A stretch of DNA of 43,326 nt from Acrasis kona (lineage: Eukaryota > Heterolobosea > Eutetramitea > Acrasida > Acrasidae): contig JAOPGA020001048.1 in assembly GCA_026419775.2 (NCBI GenBank), positions 1 through 43,326 of the forward strand. The letters are read 5' to 3'. The number at the start of each line of letters is the position of its first letter. Positions within the stretch are counted from its first letter, which is position 1. Below the pieces are notes generated by a model, which worked only from the letters and a program-made list of their open reading frames with translations, ran no database searches and was not told the DNA's origin. Below, piece by piece: positions 18,716 through 28,609 of the stretch. Made by a program: the position numbers and the translations under genes.

Positions 18716-18955
18716 TTAGCAAAGCATACTTTTATTTATTGACGAGTATTTTGGAACTGTTGGTTCGTCTTTACATCTTCTATCGTAGTATTCTCGTTTA
18801 GCATTTATTAAACAAATTGCAGATGGATCCAGGTTTGAAAAGTGATAAGCAGTTGTTTCGAATGTATTCCTTATTAGTTGACATCTATGAAGGTTTTCGC
18901 AATCGACAAGACCCACAATAATTAAAAGTACGATCAAAATTGAGTTAGCAAACAT
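18716..18955 (-). CDS. Small secreted Cys-containing protein
   Basis: 79 residues from ATG 18955; the frame is open upstream, but only this start gives a clean signal peptide (MFANSILIVLLIIVGLVDC). The mature part has a CxLI... segment, several Tyr/Arg and four further Cys (HRCQL, AICLI, RRCKD, SMLC), enough for two disulfides. No family recognised. It is likely to be secreted or vesicular. Confidence 0.5.
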   Translation of the reverse strand: MFANSILIVLLIIVGLVDCENLHRCQLIRNTFETTAYHFSNLDPSAICLINAKREYYDRRCKDEPTVPKYSSINKSMLC

Positions 18956-19199
18956 CGTTTTGTTTATTTGTGGTATTTTATGTAATTGAAAAACCTTTTG
19001 ATATTTACGTAAAAAAGCAACCTTGCAACCATCAATCAACATCACCACGAGTATTTCTAATAGTCACTATCTCCTAAAGGTTCGATTGAAATTTTTTGTA
19101 ACACCTATTTTGGCAAACTTGAATTACTGAACATTTGATATTTCTTCTTGTTAATATAATATTTATATTTGTTGGTAGATAATATAACACTTATTCATA

Positions 19200-19281
19200 G
19201 GGCGTGTAACTCAGTTGGTTTTCAGATAAAGAGTGCTTGCTTAGCATGCAAGAAGTCTCCGGTTCAATTCCGGACTCGTCC
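19200..19281 (+). tRNA. tRNA-Ala (AGC) with enlarged D-loop
   Basis: 82 nt instead of the usual 72-73. Acceptor GGGCGTG pairs with CTCGTCC (one G-U, one U-U). The anticodon arm CTTGC-TTAGCAT-GCAAG gives anticodon AGC at 19243-19245. The T-arm TCCGG-TTCAATT-CCGGA and box B GGTTCAATTCC are perfect. The D-stem ACTC/GAGT is intact, with both sides changed from the usual GCTC/GAGC in a compensating way. Its loop holds about ten extra bases (around TTTCAGATAA) after AGTTGG. A TTTT terminator follows at 19287-19290. The D-loop insertion could be an intron at a non-standard place, a tolerated insertion, or a sign of a pseudogene. Confidence 0.85.
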
Positions 19282-19370
19282 AATCCTTTTACTTTTAAAG
19301 TAAAATTGATTTGACATGAGTTCGTTGGGCATGATCTCAATCTTTTGTTTAACGAACAGGTGCTGCTTTG

Positions 19371-19592
19371 ATGTCTTTGGTTGCTTCTAAAGCATTGGTC
19401 AACGTGTATACCAGTGCGAGAAAATTGTTCTCAGACTTCCAAAACACTCGTTATCAACAAAGCGTTCATGGTGGGTTAATTGTTTGATCTCCACACTCCT
19501 AACAATTCGATTGAACTCATTCTTTAGGTGTACTTTCAAGGTCAAGATTGTCGACTACCGGCAAATCAGCATTACAAAAGGACTGTTGGTAA
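19371..19592 (+). CDS. Possible two-exon small basic protein
   Basis: Exons 19371-19470 and 19528-19592, with a 57-nt intron (GTGGGT...TTTAG), give 54 residues in a consistent phase. The product is basic with Ser/Arg (TSARKLFSDFQNTRYQQ, SRSRLSTTGKSALQ) and an amphipathic N-terminus that could act as a mitochondrial presequence. An upstream CAG acceptor at about 19359 hints at a further 5' exon. I recognise no family; a non-coding alternative is quite possible. Confidence 0.35.
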
Positions 19593-19801
19593 ACAAAAAG
19601 ATTAATATATAAATGATTAATTAGCATGTCCTAAACGAACTTCATTTGAGACAAAAAAGACTGTTATCATAAAAACAAGCGGACATCACACCATATTTGT
19701 GTTTTAATAAACCATAAAAACAAATCTCCTGATGCACACACACATCCTGTCAACGTGTCAAAGGTTTTTTAGGATTACTGAAAGAAGACAGGACAGTACA
19801 C

Positions 19802-21128
19802 ATGAACAGCACTTTCAATGAATCCACGCAAGACCTTGGGCAAATAAAGGACGGGTTGCACGTTATTATTATATCTTATATAATAGGTATGTACGACAAG
19901 GGCTTACATCGTGAGTAACAGTCTTTTAGCGGGTTTTTATGCAGTTTGGGGACCTACGTTAATGCTGTTAGTATTACTAAGGCGCAAGCACCAACCATTA
20001 AAAGCACACAGCCCGTTCTTAATCATCGCTTCTGTGCTAGCGTCCACTGTCATCAATGTGATGAACAACCTCAGATATGCAATGGGAAGATCTATATATC
20101 CGTGTTTCCTTTACACACCATTGTTTTTTATAGCCTATCCATGTCTATTTGTACCCACCGTGTTAAAATGTTATAAACTTTTTGTTTTATTTAACTTGGG
20201 GAAGTACAGGACATTCTATTCGGATGAGGCTGATGTAAATAGAAAGGAGATGTATTTAAAAAGAACCAAATTGTTCGCACTCTTGGCGAGGAAGAGATTA
20301 CTCGCCTCTATGTATATTTTATTTATTTTTATTCATATAGTTGTTTGGGCGCTCGCTTTGGGTATTATAACTGCCGTCGGTCCTATAAATTGGTTCTCTG
20401 TGAAGGGTTGCGGCGTTACTATCACGATAGCAGCTATTGCATGCGTCCAAATTATAATCTATACACTGTTCGAACTGCTGTTTATTATCGTTTCGGTAAT
20501 AATGAAAACGTTTGATACGTGGGGTATATTCAAACTACTTGTTTTTGTGACCTTCGTATATCTATTCGCCTCCATCATTTATTTAATTATGCAGATTATT
20601 CCATATTATTCAAACGTTCTTGAGTACCAATTCCCGAGTGGTTGGGTTTCGTCCATAGCAATTTTTATTGACAACATTGTAACAGCAGCTATTCCTTGCC
20701 TTCTGAGTTTCTTAAAAAATAGAAAAACAGATGGGGGAACCGAAGAAGTCCGAGTGTTCCTTCGAGATGATACAAAGAGGAGCAAACTAAAAACTTTTTC
20801 AGTAAAATCACTTTGCAGCGAAAACATTCATTGCTACGAGGACCTTCAGTATTTGAAGAGAAGAAGTAGCAAGGATTCACTTTTACAAGTACGTTCACTT
20901 ATGGACAAGTATTTAAAATCGGATTCACCATTCGAACTAAACTTACCAAACATTGACGAACTCAGATCAAGAATGGAGGAGGTCCTAAACTGCTGTGAAT
21001 TAGTAGATGAGGTCCAAATGACAAAAAATCATGAACTTATACAGTTATTCCTCAATGAGCTTGAGCTTCAAGTGATAGTAAATATTAGCGATATATTCCT
21101 AAGATACACCACAACCAACAAAACATGA
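19802..21128 (+). CDS. Seven-transmembrane protein with C-terminal RGS-like region
   Basis: Exons 19802-19886 and 19930-21128 with a 43-nt intron in the first membrane span (HVIIISYII|AGFYAVWG); 427 residues. The first 280 residues hold about seven hydrophobic helices. The cytosolic tail contains DKYLKSDSPFELNLPNID and a final helix ending in VNISDIFLRYTT, which match the second half of an RGS domain (YI...FELNLP, L-x-x-I-F-x-R-F). The first RGS helices are not obvious, so the domain may be short or diverged. 7TM-RGS proteins such as plant RGS1 act as membrane brakes on G-alpha. The stop overlaps AATAAA (TGAATAAA). Confidence 0.68.
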
Positions 21129-21151
21129 ATAAAATCATTCTTTTTTACAAT

Positions 21152-22282
21152 TTAAACATTTATTACTTGCAATTGATAAGAAGAACCTAATTCGTTACTT
21201 CGAATCTTTTCAGCTACGTAGGCATAGAATACTTTTTGTCCCGACGAGTCAATTTGCAATCCTAGTCCACTCTTCACATCAACACATCCCATCTCTTCAT
21301 AAAGTCCACGCTTTACAATGTGATATTCACATATCTGAGAGGCACCCGATCTAGAAATGACCAACTCTATAAACTTTTTTGACGCGGAATTAGATGCAAT
21401 AGCTCCTCTGGACATGAAAGTTCCTCTTGGTGCCATCGAAATAGACTTCAAGTCCGTAATGTCCAATGTAAGTGTGACCAACATGGTATGTTCACCTCTG
21501 TCAAAGAATTTTATTAATGCACTCAAAAATAGAATGTTATTTTCTTGATCGGGACTGATGGACTGAACATCAAAGTAGTTGGACATTGGAAGAGAGGCAG
21601 CTCTTGCTTTCTTTTGTAAACCTTCTTTTGTGTAGCCAATCTCGAAAAGTCCACCAGATGCCAATGCTCTTGTTGCTGTGCCAACGTATACCTTGCTAGT
21701 AGCCGTGTTGATGGACAATGAGAGCAGAGCTTGGTTGTTGAATGGATCGGATAATGTGTCGATGCGCTCGAGACAATTTGTGTCGAGCATTAAAAGTTTT
21801 GATTCACTAATGGAGAATAGCAGTCTGTTTGTTGGGTCGGCGACCAAGTGTCGGAATGTGTCTTGGTCTAGATCGTCGCCGAGTGGACTGTATTGTAGTA
21901 GGTCGTAAGTCTCTAAGTCCCATTTTATTATTAGGGAAGTGTAAGTATCTTGATTGTCTGGTAGTTTCTTGCCGATAGCGTACAGGTGGTTTCCACGTGT
22001 GGTCTTGACAACGGCACAGGCTGTTGCGACAAATTTATCAATTTTGTGCATTCTCATATCTGGTATGGTGACATTAAGCGATGGCACTTTTACTTGAGCA
22101 GAAAATTGTGTTTGGTTAAAGGAAACCTTATTGAATAAGTACAAAAACTCTCCTTCCTTATCGTAACACGAGCATTGGTATTTATCATTTATTGACTTGG
22201 AATCTGCTACATTAATCGACTTTTCTATATTGATGGTCAATGCAGCGGTGATCAAAAGTGACAGGATGAAGGTGAGTTTCAT
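21152..22282 (-). CDS. Secreted beta-propeller-like protein
   Basis: 376 residues from ATG 22282. A clear signal peptide (MKLTFILSLLITAALT) leads a soluble protein made of repeated short strands: YAIGKKLPD, LFSISESKLLMLD, KVYVGTATRAL, SPDQENNILFLS. This spacing suggests a WD40/NHL-like propeller. There is no C-terminal anchor. It shares layout, but little obvious identity, with the GPI-type protein at 29407-30633. It converges on the 7TM-RGS gene, with 23 nt between the two stops. Its function is unknown. Confidence 0.6.
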   Translation of the reverse strand: MKLTFILSLLITAALTINIEKSINVADSKSINDKYQCSCYDKEGEFLYLFNKVSFNQTQFSAQVKVPSLNVTIPDMRMHKIDKFVATACAVVKTTRGNHLYAIGKKLPDNQDTYTSLIIKWDLETYDLLQYSPLGDDLDQDTFRHLVADPTNRLLFSISESKLLMLDTNCLERIDTLSDPFNNQALLSLSINTATSKVYVGTATRALASGGLFEIGYTKEGLQKKARAASLPMSNYFDVQSISPDQENNILFLSALIKFFDRGEHTMLVTLTLDITDLKSISMAPRGTFMSRGAIASNSASKKFIELVISRSGASQICEYHIVKRGLYEEMGCVDVKSGLGLQIDSSGQKVFYAYVAEKIRSNELGSSYQLQVINV

Positions 22283-22342
22283 TGTTCGTCAACCAGAAAT
22301 CTCCGCATAATAATTATTGTAAAACAAACAATCAAAATTTAA

Positions 22343-23063
22343 ATGAATATCATTATACTAGTTCTGATTTCGTTATTGTCGATCGTAACGTGCGAACAAC
22401 ACGACAATAACCTGGATTCCCCATTTATTCCTAGATTTGCAAAGTACAGCACATCAATCACAGTATACTTCAAAATTGATTTTCAGGAGGCATTAGAACT
22501 TATTGTGGACTCTGAAGAAAACAACTACAGTGTTCTCAAAGGTGCAAAACCATTTTATGATTCCAATGAGAAAATGGATGTATACTACCGGAGAAGGTGA
22601 GCGATTTCAACCAAAGTTTCTTACTAACACCATAATTAGCGATCAATATGCTTATGCCGTGCCCTCTTCAAACTCTGATGGTAGAGATTGTTACAAATTG
22701 GAGAAGCCATTTAAAGGTTTTACCCTCGATCTTCTTGAGCGATGGTGGGCTGATCTAGATCGCGTTAAATACGATGGAAAGTTCCCCGCGCTATATAACA
22801 TGGAGAGTTGCCATGTTTGGGGTAGGCAAATTGCAGGCAAGAATGTTGAATTGTTCATTGATGAGGTATCTAATACGCCCATTCAAATAACAGAAAACAA
22901 TCCCTTCGCAAGACCAGAATGGAGGGTTACACTTTCATTTCATGATTTTAATACTACAATTCTTGAACCAGTCAAGCCTACTCATGATTTGAGCACATGC
23001 AAAGATGCCGAAAATCTTTCATTGATTCAACTATTACCAGAAGTCTTAATGCACGAGAGTTAA
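22343..23063 (+). CDS. Secreted protein, possibly ependymin-like
   Basis: Exons 22343-22596 and 22640-23063 flank a 43-nt intron with a perfect TACTAAC; joined they read VYYRR|SDQYAYAVPSS and give 225 residues. The N-terminus is a signal peptide (MNIIILVLISLLSIVTC). The body, FYDSNEKMDVYY, then a Cys (RDCYKLEKPF), SCHVWGRQI and LFIDEVSNTPIQI with a late RVTLSFHDFN strand, has the order of strands seen in ependymin/LolA-type lipid-binding beta-barrels. The match is by pattern only. Its promoter is shared head to head with the secreted protein on the other strand (60 bp between ATGs). Confidence 0.6.
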
Positions 23064-23089
23064 TGCAAACATTAATTTTAGTAAATTAT

Positions 23090-24841
23090 TTATTCTGATT
23101 TTTTGATTTTCTTCTCTCCGCCCTTTATCCACTTGTTATCTAGTTTCCTCTTCTTGTTAATGCTTTTTGAAATGCCAACCTCAAGAGCGCTGAGATCAAC
23201 GTAGGGAGTTGTTGTCAAACCAAGAGCCTTGCTGACACCCTTGACGTCAAGGTTCTTCAAGTTATAAATGTCCTTCAACTGATGGGCAGCATATGATCTA
23301 ATGTATGATTTGAAACCCTCCTCAGCTGTTTTGTGTAGATAATAGTTTGTGCTTAAAATGTCCTCAAGTTTGGACTGGATGTTTGATAGTTTGCTTGTGG
23401 GGAACTCTAATTCATTCAACACAACACCAGCATGCTTCAAGTACTTCAAGAATCCCTTCTCTGATGGTAGCAACAACAATAAAGCTTTACCTTGCCTTCC
23501 AGCACGTGCTGTTCTTCCCACTCTGTGGATGTACTCATTTGGGTTTTCCGGTGGATCATATTGAATAATCCAGTCAACTTCGGGAATGTCCAAACCACGG
23601 GCAGCAACATCAGTGCACAACAAGATGCCACTCTCTGCATTACAGAAATTAAAGAAGGTATTGGTGCGCTTATTTTGTTTCAATTTTCCGTGTAAATCTA
23701 AAACTGGAACATTAATGTAGGTCAACAGTTCGGAGTGATACTTGACGCTAGAACAAGAAGAAAAGAAGACAATTACTTTCTTTTTCAAATTTCTCTTCAA
23801 AAAACTGAAAAGTAACAAGAACCGCTTATCGGCATCAATCACAACAAATCCTTGCTCAAGCTGACTCACAGTAGCATTCGCTTCGGATGCAGCTGCATTC
23901 TTGACGGCGGATGGAGCGTCGACTCCAACGTACACTGGACTCCTGTTCAAACTGACCCTTGCAATATCGGCTACCTTTGTAGTTTGCGTGGCGCTGAACA
24001 ACATCGTTTGTCTCTTGTCCTTTGGAAGTAACTTGACGATGGCTCTCATTTCCTCCTCAAAACCAACTTCAAGGATTCTATCGGCCTCATCGATGACTAA
24101 CGAGATCAAGTTTTTGTAATTGAAATTTTTTGTATTCATCAAATGATCTAAAAGACGACCAGGAGTGGCAACCACAAGGTTAGCACCCTTGGCTAATTTA
24201 TTTTCTTCGAAATGTTTATTGGCTCCTCCGATTACAATAGAATGTGTTTGTGTGTGATGCTTCATTAATTCACGAGCGACTGAGTAGATTTGAATGGCTA
24301 ATTCTCTGGTTGGCGATATGATTAAAACACCGGTTCCGTTTCTTGGTTTGAACTGTGCTCTATACAACAACTCGATGCATGGAATCAAAAATGCAAGAGT
24401 TTTTCCTGAACCTGTTTTGGCCTGGGCTAAGAGGTCCTTACCTGCTAGTAGAGGTGGTATGGACTTGGCTTGAATTTCGGTCATTGTTTTGAAACCACTT
24501 TCTTCTATGGCTTTTTGTAGGCGCTCGTTCACCTTGAGCTTCGAGTATGGAATGTCAGTGAGCCAGCCATCTTTGGTCTTCACATCTTCTGGATTCCAGA
24601 GTTGGTCAGGTTGTTCGTCTGCAGCTTGAGCCTGTGTTTCTTGTTTATCGCTCTGTTCATCATCGTTACTCTCGGTAGTTTCGTCTTGTTCCTCAGATTC
24701 AGATTCTTCCTCTACATCTTGTTCAACAACTTCCTCTTCGTCGACGGGAGGTTCGGCAGGCTTGTATGATTTTGATTGCTTGACTCTTTTTTTGAGCTGT
24801 TTTAACTGCTTCTTGAGTGTCTCTGTTTTAGTTACGCCCAT
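23090..24841 (-). CDS. HAS1: DEAD-box RNA helicase, HAS1/DDX18 family
   Basis: 583 residues, single exon, ATG 24841. All helicase motifs are present: Q motif (GFKTMTEIQ), [29 protein letters not shown] (VIDEADRIL), [20 protein letters not shown] and [10 protein letters not shown]. The C-terminal part ([41 protein letters not shown]) is characteristic of HAS1/DDX18, a nucleolar helicase needed for 60S and 40S ribosome assembly. The N-terminus is acidic and disordered, preceded by a Lys-rich coil, as in relatives. The stop codon lies within an AATAAA and 26 nt from the convergent gene's stop. Confidence 0.92.
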   Translation of the reverse strand: MGVTKTETLKKQLKQLKKRVKQSKSYKPAEPPVDEEEVVEQDVEEESESEEQDETTESNDDEQSDKQETQAQAADEQPDQLWNPEDVKTKDGWLTDIPYSKLKVNERLQKAIEESGFKTMTEIQAKSIPPLLAGKDLLAQAKTGSGKTLAFLIPCIELLYRAQFKPRNGTGVLIISPTRELAIQIYSVARELMKHHTQTHSIVIGGANKHFEENKLAKGANLVVATPGRLLDHLMNTKNFNYKNLISLVIDEADRILEVGFEEEMRAIVKLLPKDKRQTMLFSATQTTKVADIARVSLNRSPVYVGVDAPSAVKNAAASEANATVSQLEQGFVVIDADKRFLLLFSFLKRNLKKKVIVFFSSCSSVKYHSELLTYINVPVLDLHGKLKQNKRTNTFFNFCNAESGILLCTDVAARGLDIPEVDWIIQYDPPENPNEYIHRVGRTARAGRQGKALLLLLPSEKGFLKYLKHAGVVLNELEFPTSKLSNIQSKLEDILSTNYYLHKTAEEGFKSYIRSYAAHQLKDIYNLKNLDVKGVSKALGLTTTPYVDLSALEVGISKSINKKRKLDNKWIKGGEKKIKKSE

Positions 24842-25029
24842 GGTTCAGTTTGAGTGAAATTCAATTAAAAATATTGAAGGCAACCAAGATGTGTGGAGCA
24901 TTGTAAACCAACGATAAAGCAACAATACGTATCGTTTGATAAACTATCACTTTTGAACGAACAAGTACGCATCACAAAACGATATCAAACGCTTGCACGG
25001 GAATAAACACATTTATTAACAAATTTACC

Positions 25030-26247
25030 ATGTCATTGATTCGCTCCATGTTTCTTACTGCAGTGGATTACATCACTCCGCGTAGAATATCAAGAAAATA
25101 CATACAATCGTTGCGCCAAGATCATTTTGCCCCACACAAAAACACAAGCTTTGAGGGGCATTATTCCAGAATACAAACAACCGACCAAGGAACCATTGCA
25201 ATAGTAGTATGTGAAGTGAGAAAGGCAAAAAAGAATCCATACTTAGTTCATTTCTCCTACTCACCCGGAAAAGATTCAAACAAAGCAAGAATCAAGGCAG
25301 AGATGTACCCCGAAGCCATGGATAAGATACTACAAGACAAGGATCCGGAAGAGCCATTAATCCAGCCGTACCAATACGTACCTCATAATGTAGGACTGTA
25401 CGAGTACGGCCCAAACCGGTGTACCTACAATTTGAGGTTTCCAGACCCTCGCGGTCTTGACACATCTCAGTTCCATCCAACCCAAATACAACAAGCCAAT
25501 AAACATTTGCATGTTTCAGTAAAGCTAACTGACTTGACACATTGGGATCCCAACGACAAGATTTCAACTCCGGAAGGCCCGTTGGTGAACTTGGGTCGGC
25601 TATTACCTCTTCATTGGCATGTTTCCAGCACAAGGTCCAAAGCGGAATACACAGTAAGAGAGAATGACGAATCAGGAAACATCATCCTTCAAGGATCAGG
25701 CCTGGCACATTCAGAAAAGAATTGGGGAACGTCATTTCCAAACGGTTGGATTTGGAGTCAATCATTTTCACACATTAACTCTCCTAACAAAGCGACCTAC
25801 TCATTAGCAGGCGGAAGAATATTAGGCATGGAAGCATTCCTCATCGGCTACAGATCACAAAAGTTTCGTTGGGACTTTAGGCCTCCTTTCACGATTTCCA
25901 AAGTTTTTGGTTTCAAATTAAATTTGTTCAACAAGGAAGAACATGATGTACATAAAGGAACTTTAGATATTGATGTAAGGACTTTTGTAAAACGGTTAAA
26001 AATTAATGTTGTTCTTCCTGATGATAAATGTTACATGCCATTGTCTTGTCCATTAACTAGTGGTCATGAACCTGATTACGCAGTAGAGTCGTTCAGGGCC
26101 ACCACAACCATACGCGCTTATACAAGAAGTGCGTGGATTTCTATTTTAGATCTTGGTACTGGATTACTTGGAGGATGGGAACTTGTGGAGACGAATGTTT
26201 TTGATGATGGAGCTCTAGAGTTTGGTGGCGACTTCCGTCATGAATAA
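25030..26247 (+). CDS. Tocopherol cyclase-like beta-barrel protein
   Basis: 405 residues, single exon from ATG 25030. The signature SEKNWGTSFPNGWIWSQS, with flanking HWHV and a lipocalin-like run of strands, matches the tocopherol-cyclase domain (VTE1-like); the C-terminal strands include the aromatic RWDFRPPF. The plant enzyme closes the chroman ring of vitamin E, but the domain is found widely in non-photosynthetic organisms with unknown substrates. The N-terminus (RSMFLTAVDYITPRRISRKY) is basic and could be a weak mitochondrial signal. Stop overlaps AATAAA (GAATAAAG). Confidence 0.68.
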   Translation: MSLIRSMFLTAVDYITPRRISRKYIQSLRQDHFAPHKNTSFEGHYSRIQTTDQGTIAIVVCEVRKAKKNPYLVHFSYSPGKDSNKARIKAEMYPEAMDKILQDKDPEEPLIQPYQYVPHNVGLYEYGPNRCTYNLRFPDPRGLDTSQFHPTQIQQANKHLHVSVKLTDLTHWDPNDKISTPEGPLVNLGRLLPLHWHVSSTRSKAEYTVRENDESGNIILQGSGLAHSEKNWGTSFPNGWIWSQSFSHINSPNKATYSLAGGRILGMEAFLIGYRSQKFRWDFRPPFTISKVFGFKLNLFNKEEHDVHKGTLDIDVRTFVKRLKINVVLPDDKCYMPLSCPLTSGHEPDYAVESFRATTTIRAYTRSAWISILDLGTGLLGGWELVETNVFDDGALEFGGDFRHE

Positions 26248-26393
26248 AGAAGTTGTTTGTTTGTACAATGTGTGGTATATTATGATCATAAATAATAGTT
26301 TCAAATCCGACATTATAGTTCCTAAAAAGAACTAAACGTCCCATAATTTCAGATTAAATAAATATCTTAAAAAATATAAACATAAATCGAAAT

Positions 26394-26585
26394 TTGTTGA
26401 GCGTGTTATTAGCAATAGAAGGCCTCTGTTGCTCTTCACACATTGTGGAGTCTCCAACGGCACAGGCCTTGTCGTTGGAGACTCCGCTTTTGATATTTTT
26501 GTTGCTGGGTACCATTTGCCTGATTCTTTTTATCGCATGGTCTCATCAAAGGAATAGCGAAGAAGAAATACTCACTACTTTGTAG
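26394..26585 (+). other. Short open frame with one membrane span, no ATG
   Basis: A 63-codon frame with no ATG codon at its start (first possible codon TTG). It encodes a strong hydrophobic segment (TPLLIFLLLGTICLILFIAW) followed by a polar tail (SHQRNSEEEILTTL), which looks like a small membrane protein or an exon of one. The region also contains a near-perfect palindrome at 26447-26485. It may be an exon missing its start, or chance. Confidence 0.25.
26447..26485. repeat. Near-perfect inverted repeat
   Basis: GGAGTCTCCAACG (26447-26459) and CGTTGGAGACTCC (26473-26485) are exact reverse complements. Between them one G-T and two more base pairs extend the stem to 16, leaving the loop CAGGCCT. 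It sits inside the small membrane ORF, 390 bp upstream of the F-box gene end and 150 bp before its ATG. Confidence 0.8.
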
Positions 26586-26636
26586 GGTTTTCGTTATAAT
26601 TCAAATCATGTCCAGGTCGATTTTGTAAGTTCCAAA

Positions 26637-27785
26637 ATGAAGGAAGATCAAGATGCATTTTCAGTTAGTACAAGAAGCGACTTCAAGAGAGGTTTTGCTA
26701 GTTTTATATTTGATTGCGAAGATATTTTTCTGCACATAGCATCTTTCATGTGCACAGAAAGTTGGATTTCATTATGCATGACGTGTACCAATATAAATAA
26801 GTATAGAAGACACCCGAGGGCAATAAAAAATAAGACATACACTATGATATCAACAGCAAGCGATGCAGACATTACGAAAGATAGTGTTCAGGGTATATAC
26901 ATTTTGGATATGGACCGTTGCCAACTAATAAGCAATGCAGTATTCATACATTTTAAAGGGATACATACCCTGAGCATGGGTAGTTGCACACAAATCACTG
27001 ATGCAGCATTTGTACATCTCGAAGGGGTACACACTCTAACAATAAGAAACTGCGATCAAATCACAGATGAAGCATTTGTACACCTCAAAGGAATACATAC
27101 TTTGAGCATGAGCGGTTGCTCACAAATAACAGATGCGGGACTCGCGCATCTCAAAGGAATACACACCCTAGATATGTGTTATTGCTCACAAATCACCGAT
27201 GCTGGATTTGAAAATCTCAATAGAATACACGCACTATACATGAAAAGCTGTACAGAAATCACCGATGTTGCTTTTATACACTTGGAGGGAATTCACACCC
27301 TAAATATAAGTAGTTGCAGACAAATAACAGACGAAGCCTTTGTTCATCTCAAAGGAATACACACCTTGTTTATGGTCGACCTCCAACAGATTACTGGTGC
27401 AACATTCCTACACCTTAAAGGAATACATACTCTGAATATGGATTATTGTCAATCTATAACTAATAAAGCATTTAATCATCTTAAAGGAATACATGCTCTA
27501 AGTATTAAAGGTTGCACACAAATTACCGATGAGGCATTTGTAAATCTTAAGGGCATATATTTTCTAAACATGATTGGTTGCACAGGAGTTACTGATGAAG
27601 CATTCGTTCATCTTGAGGGAATACACACTCTTTATATGATTGGTTGCGAACAAATAACTAATGCTTCGATTGTGTATCTTAGAGACATACACATTCTGTA
27701 TGCAAGTGGCACGGCGATGACTGGTGATGTAGTTCTCAAAGAAGCACCTTTATTAAAATATTGTGATTTACTTGAACAGAATTAA
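26637..27785 (+). CDS. F-box protein with leucine-rich repeats
   Basis: 382 residues from ATG 26637. Residues about 25-60 form an F-box-like start (DIFLHIASFMCTESWISLCM). From residue 86 twelve tandem units of exactly 22 residues follow, with consensus GIHTLxMxxCxQITDxAFVHLK, then a diverged cap (DIHILYASGTAMTGD). This is the Cys-type LRR used by SCF ubiquitin ligase substrate receptors such as FBXL/Skp2 proteins. The N-terminus should bind Skp1 and the solenoid the substrate. The unusual fixed HLKGIHTL phrase is like those in repeat-rich protist families and some giant-virus proteins; transfer is only a possibility. No introns. Confidence 0.78.
   Translation: MKEDQDAFSVSTRSDFKRGFASFIFDCEDIFLHIASFMCTESWISLCMTCTNINKYRRHPRAIKNKTYTMISTASDADITKDSVQGIYILDMDRCQLISNAVFIHFKGIHTLSMGSCTQITDAAFVHLEGVHTLTIRNCDQITDEAFVHLKGIHTLSMSGCSQITDAGLAHLKGIHTLDMCYCSQITDAGFENLNRIHALYMKSCTEITDVAFIHLEGIHTLNISSCRQITDEAFVHLKGIHTLFMVDLQQITGATFLHLKGIHTLNMDYCQSITNKAFNHLKGIHALSIKGCTQITDEAFVNLKGIYFLNMIGCTGVTDEAFVHLEGIHTLYMIGCEQITNASIVYLRDIHILYASGTAMTGDVVLKEAPLLKYCDLLEQN
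26892..27683 (+). repeat. 66-bp tandem repeats coding LRRs
   Basis: Twelve units of 66 bp encode the 22-residue LRR modules of the F-box gene. Units share the phrase for HLKGIHTL but differ at the variable CxQITD side, so they arose by duplication and then diverged. Confidence 0.8.
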
Positions 27786-27870
27786 CTAGTTAGTTCATCA
27801 CTCTTTGTAATGAGGTATTCTTTATTGAGAAACGAACGACAGACAATTCTTGAATGGTTATAAATTCTTT

Positions 27871-28298
27871 TTAATAAATCTGTGACCACTTTGTGTACCA
27901 CTTACGGTCATGCACATCAGTGCTATCGTTCTCCCATGCATCGCATGTGTATGAGTACAGTTTTTTGTTACACCGCACAAAAATAATGAGTGGTGGAAGA
28001 ATATGCCCCACGGTCATACTCTTGCCTTATTTCATCCCATGCGATTCCATGCTCGCAAACAGCAATTCTTCTGTAGTAAGCTTGGTATGTTTCATGGGGT
28101 AATTTCTTCTCAACTTTTGATTTGGGAAGCCTCGATGCCAACATTGACCAAGTTCTATCGGAGTTTGTAATTGAATTCCAGTATTTGTTCACAATTGGGT
28201 GATAATGCTTTTACTGCCATTAGGTCAAGATGGTCAACAATATACTCGTGGACTTCCTTTGGTAACAAAGAAACTTCTTTTATTGGGGCTACCAACAT
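27871..28298 (-). pseudogene. F-box protein pseudogene
   Basis: Minus strand from ATG 28298 to TAA at 27871. The F-box itself is clear: EVSLLPKEVHEYIVDHLDLM, then VNKYWNSITNSDRTWSML after a one-base frame change near 28200. The rest (HETYQAYYRRI, ...PPLIIFVRCNKKLY, DAWENDSTDVHDRKWYT) changes frame once more near 28000. Both changes are single-base, and the reading frames are otherwise good, so it is a young pseudogene or carries sequencing errors. No LRRs follow. F-box genes multiply and die often in protists. It lies behind the intact F-box/LRR gene, facing it. Confidence 0.6.
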
Positions 28299-28609
28299 CC
28301 TTGACAGGAGAAGGTTGTTCCCTATTGAATTCTGATGTCCTTCCTTGATTGAGCTTTACAAGATTCCTTAGTCAACGTGAAAAAACCTAAATGCAAACAC
28401 ATCAAAAGGGTCATTAGTACCTGGATTACCGCACACCATGAATACATCGAAGTTCATCGAACACCAAATCAGCAATAGCTACATTATTTTGAAAGAAGTG
28501 TCGCACGTTTGTGAATCCTTGTAAATCTCACTTATGAATTCAACTACATTAATATGAAGATTTCAAATAAAGTGCATGTAAATGTATAACACTTTCATGT
28601 ATTAGTATA
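28299..28609. other. Spacer, nothing recognised
   Basis: About 310 bp between the F-box pseudogene start and the stop of the HEAT gene. No coding frame or RNA was seen; this would include the old F-box promoter. Confidence 0.4.
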
